Positions 16,346-25,811 of a DNA stretch of 64,000 nucleotides are shown here, piece after piece (within the stretch, counting starts at the first letter, position 1; every line of letters begins with the position of its first letter). The stretch is from Lysinibacillus sp. JNUCC-52 (GTDB lineage Bacteria; Bacillota; Bacilli; Bacillales_A; Planococcaceae), in assembly GCF_015999545.1 (NCBI RefSeq), contig NZ_CP065546.1:3504001-3568000 (forward strand), written 5' to 3'. Under the pieces are notes generated by a model. It made no database searches. It worked only from the letters and a program-made list of their open reading frames with translations, and was not told the origin of the DNA. Made by a program: the position numbers and the translations under genes.

Positions 16346-17998
16346 ATGAAATACGATGTAGCAATTGTCGGAGCTGGTCTGGCGGGACTCGTTGCAGCCT
16401 GTGAATTAATAGATGCAAAGAAACGTGTACTATTAGTAGACCAAGAGCCTGAAAATTCAATGGGAGGCCAGGCATTTTGGTCTTTTGGTGGGCTATTTTT
16501 AGTCAATACACCAGAGCAAAAAAGGCTTGGTATTAAGGATAGCAAAGAGCTTGCGTGGCAGGATTGGCTAGGTACTGCTGGCTTCGATCGTTTGGAAGAT
16601 GAGGATAGTTGGGCTTACAAATGGGCAAGGGCTTATGTCGATTTTGCTGCAGGTGAAAAATATGCATGGCTTAAATCATTAGGCATAAAATTTTTCCCTG
16701 TTGTTGGTTGGGCTGAACGAGGTGGCTCATTGGCGGGAGGTCACGGGAATTCGGTTCCTCGCTTTCATATTGTTTGGGGAACGGGACCAGGCATTGTAAA
16801 GCCTTTTGCAGATAAAGTGAAGAAAGCGATAAAGGAAGGAATTGTTGATTTTAAGCCGAGACATCGTGTAGATGAATTTATCCAGCAGGATGGACGAATT
16901 ATGGGCATAAGTGGCACAATTTTAGCTGAAAGTTTTGCCCAACGTGGAGAGCAAAGTTCACGCATTGGGGTAGGTGCTTTTTCCTATGAAGCAAATGCAG
17001 TTATTGTAGCAAGTGGGGGCATTGGGGCCAATATCGATTTAGTACGTAAAAATTGGCCTGCACGCCTTGGGACGCCGCCTAAAAATATAGTATGTGGTGT
17101 ACCCGCATATGTAGATGGACGCATGTTAGAGATTACTGAACATGCTGGTGGGCGTATCGTTAATCGTGATCGGATGTGGCATTATACAGAGGGTTTAAAA
17201 AACTGGGACCCAATTTGGCCAAACCATGGTATTCGTATTTTACCAGGTCCTTCATCTTTATGGTTTGATGCCGAGGGAAATCGCTTTGGGGCACCGAACT
17301 TTCCAGGGTTTGATACATTAAGTACATTAGAGGCAATTCAAAAAACAGGTTATGATTATTCATGGTTTATTTTAACGGAAAAAATCATTGAAAAGGAGTT
17401 TGCCTTATCAGGTTCAGAGCAAAATCCTGACTTAACGAATAAAAGCATACCAGAGTTGATGAAACGCATTTTGCCAGGACCACCCGCACCGATTCAAGCG
17501 TTTAAAAATCAAGGTGAGGATTTTGTTATTGCAAACGATTTAAAACAGCTAGTAGATGGCATGAACAAGCTTGCTGGGAATGACTTGCTAGATTTTATTA
17601 AAATTAAAGAGCAAATATTAGCACGGGATCGTGAAATGGACAATAAATTCACGAAGGATTTACAGGTAAATGCCATATACGGGGCGAGAAAATATATCGG
17701 TGATAAAGTAGTACGGGTTGCAAAACCTCATAAAATTTTAGATACAAAAAATTGGCCACTTATTGCAGTGCGATTAAATATTTTAACCCGAAAAACATTA
17801 GGGGGCTTGCAGACGAATTTAGATGGAGCTGTATTTGGCATGGATGGACAATTAGTGCCAGGACTATTTGCAGCAGGAGAAGTGAGTGGTTTCGGAGGGG
17901 GCGGTGTACATGGTTACCGAGCTTTGGAAGGAACGTTTGTCGGCGGATGTTTATTTAGCGGAAGACAAGTAGGCCGCTATTTAGCAAAACAACCTTAA
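16346..17998 (+). CDS. FAD-binding dehydrogenase (fumarate reductase/3-ketosteroid dehydrogenase-like)
   Basis: A 550-residue flavoprotein. The N-terminal dinucleotide site is YDVAIVGAGLAGLVAACEL. The FAD_binding_2 blocks that follow include GGQAFWSFGGLF, a central substrate-side domain (HIVWGTGPGIVKPF), ANAVIVASGGIGAN and C-terminal GLFAAGEVSGFGGGGVHGYR. The closest recalled relatives are annotated FAD-binding dehydrogenase or KsdD-like; the substrate is unknown. The ATG at 16346 follows GGGGGTGTTGGG; an upstream in-frame ATG at 16301 has only a weak site. No partner subunit is next to it. The TAA stop is immediately followed by repeat A copy 2. Confidence 0.85.
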   Translation: MKYDVAIVGAGLAGLVAACELIDAKKRVLLVDQEPENSMGGQAFWSFGGLFLVNTPEQKRLGIKDSKELAWQDWLGTAGFDRLEDEDSWAYKWARAYVDFAAGEKYAWLKSLGIKFFPVVGWAERGGSLAGGHGNSVPRFHIVWGTGPGIVKPFADKVKKAIKEGIVDFKPRHRVDEFIQQDGRIMGISGTILAESFAQRGEQSSRIGVGAFSYEANAVIVASGGIGANIDLVRKNWPARLGTPPKNIVCGVPAYVDGRMLEITEHAGGRIVNRDRMWHYTEGLKNWDPIWPNHGIRILPGPSSLWFDAEGNRFGAPNFPGFDTLSTLEAIQKTGYDYSWFILTEKIIEKEFALSGSEQNPDLTNKSIPELMKRILPGPPAPIQAFKNQGEDFVIANDLKQLVDGMNKLAGNDLLDFIKIKEQILARDREMDNKFTKDLQVNAIYGARKYIGDKVVRVAKPHKILDTKNWPLIAVRLNILTRKTLGGLQTNLDGAVFGMDGQLVPGLFAAGEVSGFGGGGVHGYRALEGTFVGGCLFSGRQVGRYLAKQP

Positions 17999-18020
17999 GT
18001 GTCAGGCACTCAAACAATTC
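17999..18020 (-). repeat. family A short repeat, copy 2
   Basis: GTGTCAGGCACTCAAACAAT followed by TC, starting at the first base after the TAA of the flavoprotein gene. Confidence 0.85.
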
Positions 18021-18028
18021 TGAAAAAA

Positions 18029-18105
18029 ATCCACGCAAGATCCTGTAGGAACGCACGCAAAGTAAGCCGCAACAGACCTTGTTGCGGCTTACTTTATACT
18101 GCACG
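18029..18105. repeat. family B repeat, copy 4 (degenerate)
   Basis: Keeps ATCCACGCAAGATCCTGTAG and a perfect 15-bp inner stem (AAAGTAAGCCGCAAC at 18059-18073 with its complement at 18081-18095), but has lost the GCCCGCGGAAAGCG block. It is bracketed by family A copies 2 and 3 in the same orientation. Confidence 0.75.
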
Positions 18106-18108
18106 AAA

Positions 18109-18130
18109 GTGTCAGGCACTCAAACAATTT
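18109..18130 (-). repeat. family A short repeat, copy 3, overlapping the trhO stop codon
   Basis: GTGTCAGGCACTCAAACAAT followed by TT. The trhO stop (TGA, minus strand 18122-18120) and its last codons (AAA ATT GTT) are written by the repeat. Confidence 0.85.
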
Positions 18131-19085
18131 TAGCCTGTGCAATTTTTGCTATTTGTTCTTCAACTTGCTCTTTTGTCCATCCATTTTCTTCGACAAAGAA
18201 ATTACGTTTTGCGCGACGACAATCGTCAGAGCAGCTTCGCATATAAAATGCCTCATGCTTTTCCTCGCATAGCATTAATTTATGGCACTCAGGATTAGCG
18301 CAGTTTGTATAGCGCTCTGTCGGTTCACCTGTGAAATAGTCCTTACCAACAACTACATGCTCAACCTGATTAATAGGTACACTGCGGCGACGATCGAAAA
18401 CAAACATTTGGCCATCCCATAATTGTCCCTTCACTTCAGGGTCTTTCGCATACGTAGCAATACCACCATGAAGTTGCCCGACACTTTCACCATAGCCTTC
18501 TCGTTTTAACCAGCCAGAGAATTTTTCACAGCGTATTCCACCTGTACAATAAGTTAAAATGTTTTTACCAGCAAAGTCTTCTTTATGCTCTTCCATCCAA
18601 GCAGGAAGATCACGGAAGCTTTCAATATCAGGACGCACCGCATTGCGGAAATGTCCTAGGTCAAATTCATAATCGTTACGTGCATCAATAATAACCGTAT
18701 TATCTTCTTGCATACGAGTCATAAATTCCTTTGGTGTTAAATAATCTCCAGTTAATTCTAAAGGGTTAATATCATTTTCTAAGCCAAGGTGTACAATCTC
18801 CGTACGAGGTCGTACATGCATCTTTTTAAAGGCATGTCCTTCTACCTCGTCGATTTTCCACATTATATCGCTAAAACGAGGGTCTGCTTTCATATAATTC
18901 ATGTAGCTTTCAGTTTGCTCAATCGTACCAGAAACCGTACCATTAATGCCCTCTAAGCCTACTAAAATCCGACCAAGTAGACCGACTTCTTGACAAAAAG
19001 CTAAATGCTCTTCGGCAAATGCTACTGGGTCCTCAATAGCAACATATTTATAATAAAGTAATACACGAAAGTCCTTTTGTGACAC
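18120..19085 (-). CDS. trhO: tRNA uridine(34) hydroxylase, rhodanese-like (TrhO/YbfQ)
   Basis: A 321-residue TrhO-type protein. It has an N-terminal UPF0176 domain ([36 protein letters not shown]) and a rhodanese domain at about 120-220 with [17 protein letters not shown] carrying the active cysteine. The cysteine-rich C-terminus ([16 protein letters not shown]...[10 protein letters not shown]) is probably zinc-binding. It makes 5-hydroxyuridine at tRNA wobble U34. I chose the GTG at 19085 because AAAGGTGG lies eight bases upstream; an in-frame TTG at 19109 lies before that site. The last residues, KIV, and the stop codon come from a family A repeat. Confidence 0.9.
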   Translation of the reverse strand: MSQKDFRVLLYYKYVAIEDPVAFAEEHLAFCQEVGLLGRILVGLEGINGTVSGTIEQTESYMNYMKADPRFSDIMWKIDEVEGHAFKKMHVRPRTEIVHLGLENDINPLELTGDYLTPKEFMTRMQEDNTVIIDARNDYEFDLGHFRNAVRPDIESFRDLPAWMEEHKEDFAGKNILTYCTGGIRCEKFSGWLKREGYGESVGQLHGGIATYAKDPEVKGQLWDGQMFVFDRRRSVPINQVEHVVVGKDYFTGEPTERYTNCANPECHKLMLCEEKHEAFYMRSCSDDCRRAKRNFFVEENGWTKEQVEEQIAKIAQAKIV

Positions 19086-19224
19086 AAAAATACCCACCTT
19101 TAATTTCAATATTCGACATTAAATATAGCATAACAACGACTATTTTGCGTAGGAGAGAAGGAGTTTTCAGAAAAAACACGAATAGTACATAGTGAATGAC
19201 TATTCATATTCGGGGGTGTAGGAC

Positions 19225-20007
19225 ATGGAATTTTCAACAATTACATTAGAAAAGTTAGAGCGTCGTGCTACATTAACACTAAATCGACCACAGGCTATGA
19301 ATGCGATGGACGATGTAATGATGCGTGAATTAGCTAAGTGTTTTGAAGCATTACAGCAGGAGCAAGAAATACAGGTTTTAGTTATTCGTGGGGAAGGGAA
19401 GGTCTTTTCTGCGGGCGGTGATATTAAGGCAATGCTTGATCCAACTAAGCCATTAAATATTGATGAGGCGATGGTATATTTAACACGTATCGTCAAAGCG
19501 TATTATCAACTACCGATGATTGTTATAGCTGCGGTTCATGGTGCATCAGCAGGCTTAGGCTTTAGCTTAACACTAGGGGCAGATATCGTAGTTGCTTGTG
19601 AAAATAGTAAGCTAGCTATGAATTTTATAGGGATTGGGTTAATTCCAGATGGTGGTGGTCATTTCTTTATGAAGGAACGACTTGGTACTGTGAAAGCAAA
19701 GCAAATGATTTGGGAAGGCAAAGTGCTTACAGCCGAAGAGGCACACAATGTAGGCTTAATCGATTATGTGGCACCTGAAGGGTCCGTTTTTGCAGTGGCT
19801 GATCAATTAGTTGGAAAGATGCTAGCATCTCCAATTGCTTCAATGATTACGACGAAAAAGATTTTACATGCTCAAAACTTGCCACAGTTAGAAAATATTT
19901 TAGCGATGGAAGCACAAGGGCAATCTGCTATGCGTAAAACGGCTGATCATTTAGAAGGTATACATGCATTTGTTGAGAAAAGAACACCTGTCTTTGTAGG
20001 ACAGTAA
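19225..20007 (+). CDS. enoyl-CoA hydratase/isomerase family protein (YhaR-like)
   Basis: A 260-residue crotonase-fold protein: RATLTLNRPQAMNAMDDVMM, oxyanion-hole block GKVFSAGGDIKAM, then VHGASAGLGFSLTLGADIVV. At the second catalytic position, IGLIPDGGGHFFMKERLG has Asp-Gly-Gly in the place often held by Glu, so isomerase-type or hydratase activity cannot be fixed by reading. C-terminal helices follow. It probably acts on acyl-CoA in fatty-acid or aromatic degradation. B. subtilis has yhaR near yhaO/N/M, so this may be its counterpart. Monocistronic, with GGGGGTGTAGG before ATG. Confidence 0.87.
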   Translation: MEFSTITLEKLERRATLTLNRPQAMNAMDDVMMRELAKCFEALQQEQEIQVLVIRGEGKVFSAGGDIKAMLDPTKPLNIDEAMVYLTRIVKAYYQLPMIVIAAVHGASAGLGFSLTLGADIVVACENSKLAMNFIGIGLIPDGGGHFFMKERLGTVKAKQMIWEGKVLTAEEAHNVGLIDYVAPEGSVFAVADQLVGKMLASPIASMITTKKILHAQNLPQLENILAMEAQGQSAMRKTADHLEGIHAFVEKRTPVFVGQ

Positions 20008-20039
20008 ACATGTAGCTTGGCTTACAGTCTGAACACGAC

Positions 20040-20135
20040 GCAAGCCCCATCACATAAACTTTTGTAGCGAGACAAGTGAGATTCCGTTTCGGAGGCTCTG
20101 TGCTTGTTCATAAAAGTAAACGTGGTGGGGCTTGC
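20040..20135. other. large intergenic hairpin
   Basis: GCAAGCCCCATCAC at 20040-20053 pairs with GTGGTGGGGCTTGC at 20122-20135 (one G-T pair), enclosing a second partly complementary segment (ACTTTT/AAAAGT). It is followed by a T-rich tract and may terminate the upstream gene, or may be a structured repeat. Confidence 0.5.
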
Positions 20136-20178
20136 CATTTTTCTTTAAAAAGCTATTTAAAAATATTGTTACTGTGTT

Positions 20179-20208
20179 AGACGCCTAGTATTTTTTAGGT
20201 GTCTTTCT
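20179..20208. terminator. hairpin terminator between convergent genes
   Basis: AGACGCCTA at 20179-20187 pairs with TAGGTGTCT at 20196-20204 (one G-T pair), followed by TTTCT. Confidence 0.6.
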
Positions 20209-20219
20209 ACTCTCATAGT

Positions 20220-20405
20220 TTAAACATGGAATAATATTAATTTTCCAGAAGAGTTGACAAGGCGATGTGTTTTTTCAGCAACGCCCTTTTCTACGATTTG
20301 TTGTTGACCATTTACTTTTGCAGCTTCATCGCTTTCAAATGTCCAAGTTTCATCAAAAAGTGTTTCCCCAGTTTTTTCAAAAGCTGTAAAACGATAATTA
20401 TTCAT
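20220..20405 (-). CDS. yhzD: YhzD-like small protein
   Basis: A 61-residue protein starting MNNYRFTAFEKTGETLFDET and ending THRLVNSSGKLILFHV. The pattern matches the YhzD family as I recall it; function unknown. AAGGTGGGG lies seven bases before the ATG at 20405; an upstream in-frame start lacks a ribosome site. Small, soluble and probably a single beta-rich domain. Its position next to yhaO/N/M fits the B. subtilis gene neighbourhood. The 302-base gap to yhaO shows no clear gene. Confidence 0.75.
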   Translation of the reverse strand: MNNYRFTAFEKTGETLFDETWTFESDEAAKVNGQQQIVEKGVAEKTHRLVNSSGKLILFHV

Positions 20406-20707
20406 AAACAAACCCCACCTTTTTTTGAATATATAACTATTATACATAGAAGAAATATAAACTTCACGGTATATCTAGCGAATATTTCGATAATTTACGA
20501 AAATTGTGGAAAATTTAGTACAACATGATGCTGAATAGTCTAGCAATTCGTTTCTCATCTAACAGGAAGTATGATAAAATAGAACAAATATTCGCTTTTG
20601 AATACTCTTGTTATACATGGCTCAAATCTTCCTTGCCTTGTACACGCAAAACGAAAAACTAGACGAAATGATGAACAAAGGTTTAATTAATATGTAGAGG
20701 TGATTGG

Positions 20708-21922
20708 ATGTCCGCAATTCGTTTTTTCCATATGGCAGATTTACATTTAGATAGTCCTTTTAAAGGGTTATTTGGATTACCTGAGAAGAATCTAAAAAAA
20801 ATTCGAGCAAGTACTTTTGAAGCATTTGATAAAATTATTCAGAAGACAATCGAAGAAAGACCAGATTTCCTGCTTATTGTAGGGGATCTTTATGATGGCG
20901 AAAATCGCAGTTTACAGGCACAAAGACGTTTTCAAGCAGCAATGGAGACGCTATTTGAACATAACATTCCCGTCATAGTCAGTTATGGCAATCATGACCA
21001 CTTACATGGTTCTTGGACACGATTTGCTTTACCGAGTAATGTTTACGAATTACCAGCTGATACAAGTGTTGTGCAATTAAAAATACGAGGTCAGCAAGTA
21101 AATATTTATGGCTTTAGCTATGGTGAGCGCCATGTCAAGGAATCGATGATTGATAATTATCCTGTTGCACATGATCAGCATGCAATTCATATAGGGATGC
21201 TGCATGGCAGTGAAGCAAGTGATTCTTCGCATGCGGTATATGCGCCATTTAAAAAAGAGCAACTTCTTGAAAAAAGATACCATTACTGGGCACTTGGTCA
21301 TATTCATAAACGACAGCTATTACACAAGGAACCGCCGATCGTTTATCCAGGTAATATTCAAAGTCGACACCGAAATGAGCAGGGAGTGAAAGGTTTTTAC
21401 GATGTAACCTTATCGCAAACATCTGCTGAATTAACTTTTATACCAACTTCTGCTGTTGTCTATAATATAGTGGAGGTGGATTGCACCGATGTACTTCATG
21501 CAAATGAATTACTACTAAAATGTGAAGAGGCCATCGCTACTAATCGAATGGCATATGGAGCATCCGTAATTGAGCTTCATTTGAAAAATATAGATGAAGA
21601 AAGTGAAGCGTTATTTGAACATGCTTCGGTAGAAGAATGGCTTGAAACAATTCGGGAGTCAGAAGAGGGGGTTGAGCCAATGGGATGGGTGCAGAAGCTT
21701 ATTTTGCATAAAGTTTCATCTTCATATGAGTCAACTGCGATGACTGAATCAGTAATAAGTGTAATGGAACAGTGGGATATTTCGGATTGGAAAGATATTT
21801 TAAAGGATTTGTACCAGCATGCAAGTGGGGCAAGATTTGTAGAACCTTTAACTGAACGGGAAATCGAACATTTGAAGCTTGATGCGCAGGAGTTATTAAC
21901 CGATGAAATTCAAAGGGCGTGA
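20708..21922 (+). CDS. yhaO: SbcD-like DNA repair exonuclease/metallophosphoesterase YhaO
   Basis: A 404-residue calcineurin-type phosphoesterase. Metal motifs in order are FHMADLHLDSPF, VGDLYDGENR, VSYGNHDHLHG, GMLHGSEASD and YWALGHIHKRQ. The C-terminal third is a capping and partner-binding region. The layout is that of SbcD/Mre11, and its partner YhaN is encoded next with a four-base overlap (GTGA), so translational coupling is likely. Role inferred: nuclease subunit acting on DNA ends or hairpins, separate from the housekeeping SbcCD. Confidence 0.92.
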   Translation: MSAIRFFHMADLHLDSPFKGLFGLPEKNLKKIRASTFEAFDKIIQKTIEERPDFLLIVGDLYDGENRSLQAQRRFQAAMETLFEHNIPVIVSYGNHDHLHGSWTRFALPSNVYELPADTSVVQLKIRGQQVNIYGFSYGERHVKESMIDNYPVAHDQHAIHIGMLHGSEASDSSHAVYAPFKKEQLLEKRYHYWALGHIHKRQLLHKEPPIVYPGNIQSRHRNEQGVKGFYDVTLSQTSAELTFIPTSAVVYNIVEVDCTDVLHANELLLKCEEAIATNRMAYGASVIELHLKNIDEESEALFEHASVEEWLETIRESEEGVEPMGWVQKLILHKVSSSYESTAMTESVISVMEQWDISDWKDILKDLYQHASGARFVEPLTEREIEHLKLDAQELLTDEIQRA

Positions 21923-24819
21923 AAACTTTGCTAACGATACAGAAAATCCATATTTACGGCTTTGGTAAGCATGAAAATATCACAATCTCTTTGCAAGACG
22001 GTGTTACGATTTTTTATGGCATGAACGAGGCAGGCAAAACGACTATTCAACAATTTATTTTGCAGATGCTTTTTGGATTTCCAACAAAACAGCAAAGCCA
22101 GCGAAAATATGAGCCAAAAACATCACCGAAATTTGGGGGTCAGCTAACCATACTTCACCCAATATATGGTCAATGTACAATTGAACGTGTAAAAGGAAAG
22201 GCTACTGGTGATGTTACTGTCTATACAGAAGATGGTATGAAAGGGCATGACGAGCTTTTAGCCAAGCTTTTGTACGGCTATTCACGTTCATCATTTGAAG
22301 CGATTTTTTCCTTTTCAATTCATGAATTGCAAGGAATCGAAAAAATGTCAGAGGACGAGCTGACACATCTATTGCTTGCATCAGGGACGACTGGCATTCA
22401 TCGGCTATCTGCGCTTGAAAAAAAATTAGAAAAAGACGCTGGAGAGCTTTTTAAAAAATCTGGTAAACTGCCAATCATCAATCAAAAAATCGAAAATTTA
22501 AAGCAACTTGAAAAAGCCATTAAAAAAGAACAGGCTACAATTCATACATTTGAAGATAAATCACTCAAATTACAGCAACTTGAGCAAAGACTGAAGGATT
22601 TAAATAAACAACAAAAAACGCTGCAACAAGATTGGCAACAACTGACGGTCATAAAACAGGCAATGCCACTTATTGAGCAGCAAGATGCTTTACAGCAATC
22701 ATTTAAAAATTATGAACATGTCCAATTCCCTCCAGAAGGAATTCGACGTTATGAACAGTTAAAAGATCGACTGACGCACGAAACATTACAGCTAACTCAA
22801 CTAGAGGAACAATATCAAGCTTTAAAAAGTAAGCTTCAATTGACGGCAGATGAACAAGCAATTGACGAGATGGCTAGGCTGATGAATAAAGAAGCAACTT
22901 GGAATCAGCTCCTCGTTAAAGAGCAGAACCTTCAGGACGAGCTGTTTGTACTAGAGCAAGACGTTGAAGCCCAGTTTCGTTTATTGGGTGTACACGAAAT
23001 GGAAGCTCAAGCAGCTCTTATAGAGGAAACAGTTTCTTTGCAACAAGAGGAACAATTTCAACGGCAGTTGACTGTATTACACGAAGCAGAGGAAGAGCTA
23101 AAGTCTTATCTACAATCTTTAGAGCGAATACACGAGGAACTAGATAGCATTGCTCGGCAGAAAAAGCAACTTCAGCAGGAGTCATTATCCGCTGAAGAAG
23201 AACATATTTTAGCAAAGTGGCCTCAGAGAAAGGGGCGCTTGGAACAACTGCGTCATGTTCAATCGCAACGCTCGAAACAAAAGCAACCAATGCTTTTTGT
23301 TATGCTTGTGTTAGCTATAAGCATTGTTGCGCTTATTTATGGCGTCTTAGAAAAAAATTGGGCTGTAATGGTTATTGGGGCTATGTTATCGTTACTATTT
23401 TTATTGTATTTAAAACAAGCGAAACAAGCAGAGGATGGACCTCCAGAGCACAATAGTCAATTACTGAGAGAACTAGAGCAAGAAGAAAATATTGTTCAAG
23501 TATTACTTGTGAAAAAGCAACGGCTTGAAGATCGATGGATACTAGCCAATGAGCAACAGCGTGATAAAGAACGACAGTATGCACAGCTCGAACTTAAAAT
23601 ACAACAAGCTGAACAAGTAAGCGCCGAGGCAACTCATTCGTTGCAAAACTTTTTGGAGCGTTTCCGCCTAGAGGGAAATGTACCACGCTCGCTATTACCA
23701 GAGTTATTCATGCGTATTCGTGGGGTACAGGAGTTGGTAGTTAAAAAAACAAGCATCTATCAACTATTACATGTTATACAATCTGAAAAAAAAGAGCTTT
23801 ATGAAATGCTACAACAAGTTTTAAAAAATGAGTATAGTGAGCAGGAAATTTTTGTCCATCTACGCTCAACCTATTTTGCAATTCAGCAGGCACAACAACA
23901 GATGCTGCAAACAAAGGAACAACTTGCTCAAATCGATTCAAAAATACAAGAAGTACAACCACTTTTAGTAAACTATGAAGCGGCAATAGCACAATTATTT
24001 CTTGACGCAAATGTAGAATCAGAAAACGCATTTTACGAAGCATATGAACAATATCAACTTCAGCAAAAGCTGCAGTCCGAACTACAAGCGATTCAATATC
24101 AATTAGACTCATTAGATATGCAACAGCAAGAAAGCTTTTTAAGTGCGGAACAACTTCAAGAAAAAATACAAGCTTTGGAAGAAGTACGCAATGCTCTACG
24201 AATAGAAATTGAGCATTGCTTGGAAGAGCGAGCAGCCTTGCAGATTGAGAAGGAACATTTACTTAACGATGAACAATATGGTTTATTGTTGCAACAGTTT
24301 GAGCAAGAGAAAGCAATATTGCAACAGCTAATGGCACAATGGGCTTCTAAAAAAGCGTTAGCAACAGCTATTCATGAAACATTATTCCGTTTGCGTGAAG
24401 AAAAATTACCACATGTACTTACACAGGTTAATGCTTTCTTCCATTCGTTAACAGGTGGTCGTTACGATAAACTTTTCATTCATGAGGAAGGCTATTTTGA
24501 AGCGCATGCGGTTTCTGGCTTACGCTATCATGTAGCAGAATTATCACAAGCTACAAAGGAGCAAGTCTATATTTCATTGCGAATGGCATTAGCGAAAACC
24601 CTTGCAACTTCAGCGCCATTTCCGTTTATAATGGATGATCCATTTGTCCATTTTGATCGAAACCGTACAAACAAAATGGTACAATTAATGAAAGAAGTAG
24701 GATATGAACGTCAAATTTTGTATTTTACTTGCCATGAAGAGATGCTCGAACTTTGGCAAAAAGAGCAAATTGTCGATCTAGGAGCACTAGCAAATGAAAG
24801 GGGAGTGACGTCAACATGA
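21919..24819 (+). CDS. yhaN: AAA/SMC-like ATPase YhaN with a mid-protein membrane hairpin
   Basis: A 966-residue protein. The N-terminal Walker A is GMNEAGKTT (about 34-42). Long Gln/Glu-rich coiled-coil arms run about 180-440 and 510-880, and the C-terminal Walker B region is [18 protein letters not shown] (about 900). This is an SbcC/Rad50-type layout. Between the arms, residues about 455-500 hold two hydrophobic helices ([20 protein letters not shown] and a second) where Rad50 would have its zinc hook, implying membrane attachment. Starts with GTG inside the yhaO stop and overlaps yhaM by four bases, so the three genes form one coupled operon. Confidence 0.9.
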   Translation: MKTLLTIQKIHIYGFGKHENITISLQDGVTIFYGMNEAGKTTIQQFILQMLFGFPTKQQSQRKYEPKTSPKFGGQLTILHPIYGQCTIERVKGKATGDVTVYTEDGMKGHDELLAKLLYGYSRSSFEAIFSFSIHELQGIEKMSEDELTHLLLASGTTGIHRLSALEKKLEKDAGELFKKSGKLPIINQKIENLKQLEKAIKKEQATIHTFEDKSLKLQQLEQRLKDLNKQQKTLQQDWQQLTVIKQAMPLIEQQDALQQSFKNYEHVQFPPEGIRRYEQLKDRLTHETLQLTQLEEQYQALKSKLQLTADEQAIDEMARLMNKEATWNQLLVKEQNLQDELFVLEQDVEAQFRLLGVHEMEAQAALIEETVSLQQEEQFQRQLTVLHEAEEELKSYLQSLERIHEELDSIARQKKQLQQESLSAEEEHILAKWPQRKGRLEQLRHVQSQRSKQKQPMLFVMLVLAISIVALIYGVLEKNWAVMVIGAMLSLLFLLYLKQAKQAEDGPPEHNSQLLRELEQEENIVQVLLVKKQRLEDRWILANEQQRDKERQYAQLELKIQQAEQVSAEATHSLQNFLERFRLEGNVPRSLLPELFMRIRGVQELVVKKTSIYQLLHVIQSEKKELYEMLQQVLKNEYSEQEIFVHLRSTYFAIQQAQQQMLQTKEQLAQIDSKIQEVQPLLVNYEAAIAQLFLDANVESENAFYEAYEQYQLQQKLQSELQAIQYQLDSLDMQQQESFLSAEQLQEKIQALEEVRNALRIEIEHCLEERAALQIEKEHLLNDEQYGLLLQQFEQEKAILQQLMAQWASKKALATAIHETLFRLREEKLPHVLTQVNAFFHSLTGGRYDKLFIHEEGYFEAHAVSGLRYHVAELSQATKEQVYISLRMALAKTLATSAPFPFIMDDPFVHFDRNRTNKMVQLMKEVGYERQILYFTCHEEMLELWQKEQIVDLGALANERGVTST

Positions 24820-25754
24820 AAGGTATTACGACGCTCCAAGTTGGAGAATCAGTTGATCAATTTTTATTAATTAAACAATCGACAAAAGGGGTTACCACTG
24901 TAGGGAAGCCATTTATGTCGCTGTTACTACAAGATAAAAGTGGAGATATTGAAGCAAAACTATGGGATACAAACGAAGACCATGAAAAAATGTATCATGC
25001 AGAGGCGATAGTACATGTAGGGGGAGAAATTCATGACTATCGTGGCAAAAATCAATTGCGCATTAAAACGATTCGTGTGGCAAAGCCTGAGGAGGGAATT
25101 GCCGTTAATGATTTAGTTCCTTCTGCTGCTACTCCAAAAGAACAGCTTTATGAGGAATTGACACAATTCTTCTTTGATATTAAAAATCCAAATATTTCAC
25201 GTATCACACGTGCAGCTATTAAAAAGCATCAGGATGCTATTTTAGTATATCCTGCAGCAACGAAAAACCATCATGACTATGCATCAGGCTTATTAGATCA
25301 TATGGTATCGATGTTAAAGCTAGGGAAAGCCATTGCTGATTTATATCCAACGTTAAATCGGGACCTATTATACTCGGGTATTATTTTACACGATATCGGT
25401 AAGGTCGTTGAATTATCAGGTCCAGTGGCAACAATGTACACTGTGGAAGGTAATTTACTCGGGCATATTACGATTATGGTCAATGAAATTGCCAAAATTG
25501 CTAGTGAGCTGGAAATTGAAGGCGAAGAAGTGATGCTGTTACAACATCTAGTGTTATCGCATCATGGAAAAGAAGAATGGGGAAGCCCGAAAAAACCTAT
25601 GATTCAAGAAGCGGAAATCTTACATTATATTGATAATATCGATGCGAAAATGAATATGCTTACGCGTGCATTAGGGAAAACAGCTCCTGGAGAATTTACA
25701 GAGAGACTATTCCCACTCGATAACCGATCATTTTACAAACCAAATATTGAGTAA
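24816..25754 (+). CDS. yhaM: 3'-5' exoribonuclease YhaM
   Basis: A 312-residue YhaM. N-terminal OB-fold (about 1-95: [15 protein letters not shown]..., [19 protein letters not shown]) followed by an HD domain (about 155-290). Metal residues are seen in [31 protein letters not shown] and [15 protein letters not shown]. YhaM degrades RNA, and to a lesser extent single-stranded DNA, from the 3' end in a Mn2+- or Co2+-dependent way. Last gene of the yhaO-yhaN-yhaM operon; a strong terminator follows five bases after the stop. Confidence 0.95.
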   Translation: MKGITTLQVGESVDQFLLIKQSTKGVTTVGKPFMSLLLQDKSGDIEAKLWDTNEDHEKMYHAEAIVHVGGEIHDYRGKNQLRIKTIRVAKPEEGIAVNDLVPSAATPKEQLYEELTQFFFDIKNPNISRITRAAIKKHQDAILVYPAATKNHHDYASGLLDHMVSMLKLGKAIADLYPTLNRDLLYSGIILHDIGKVVELSGPVATMYTVEGNLLGHITIMVNEIAKIASELEIEGEEVMLLQHLVLSHHGKEEWGSPKKPMIQEAEILHYIDNIDAKMNMLTRALGKTAPGEFTERLFPLDNRSFYKPNIE

Positions 25755-25759
25755 AACGA

Positions 25760-25793
25760 AAAGGGTTACGCCTTTGATGGCGTAACCCTTTTT
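25760..25793. terminator. bidirectional terminator between yhaM and prsA
   Basis: A perfect 13-bp stem (AAAGGGTTACGCC with GGCGTAACCCTTT), loop TTTGAT, with T or A runs on both sides. Confidence 0.88.
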
Positions 25794-25811
25794 CATATAG
25801 TAAAACAATGA

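Noticed and set aside
15978..16475. 165-codon minus-strand ORF between serA and the FAD dehydrogenase
   Set aside because: Overlaps the start of the flavoprotein and a low-complexity AT-rich gap; no family resemblance and no good ribosome site.
20617..20697. 26-codon ORF (MAQIFLALYTQNEKLDEMMN...) just before yhaO
   Set aside because: Composition looks protein-like but there is no ribosome site before the ATG, and the frame is closed a few codons upstream. More likely chance or a decayed fragment.
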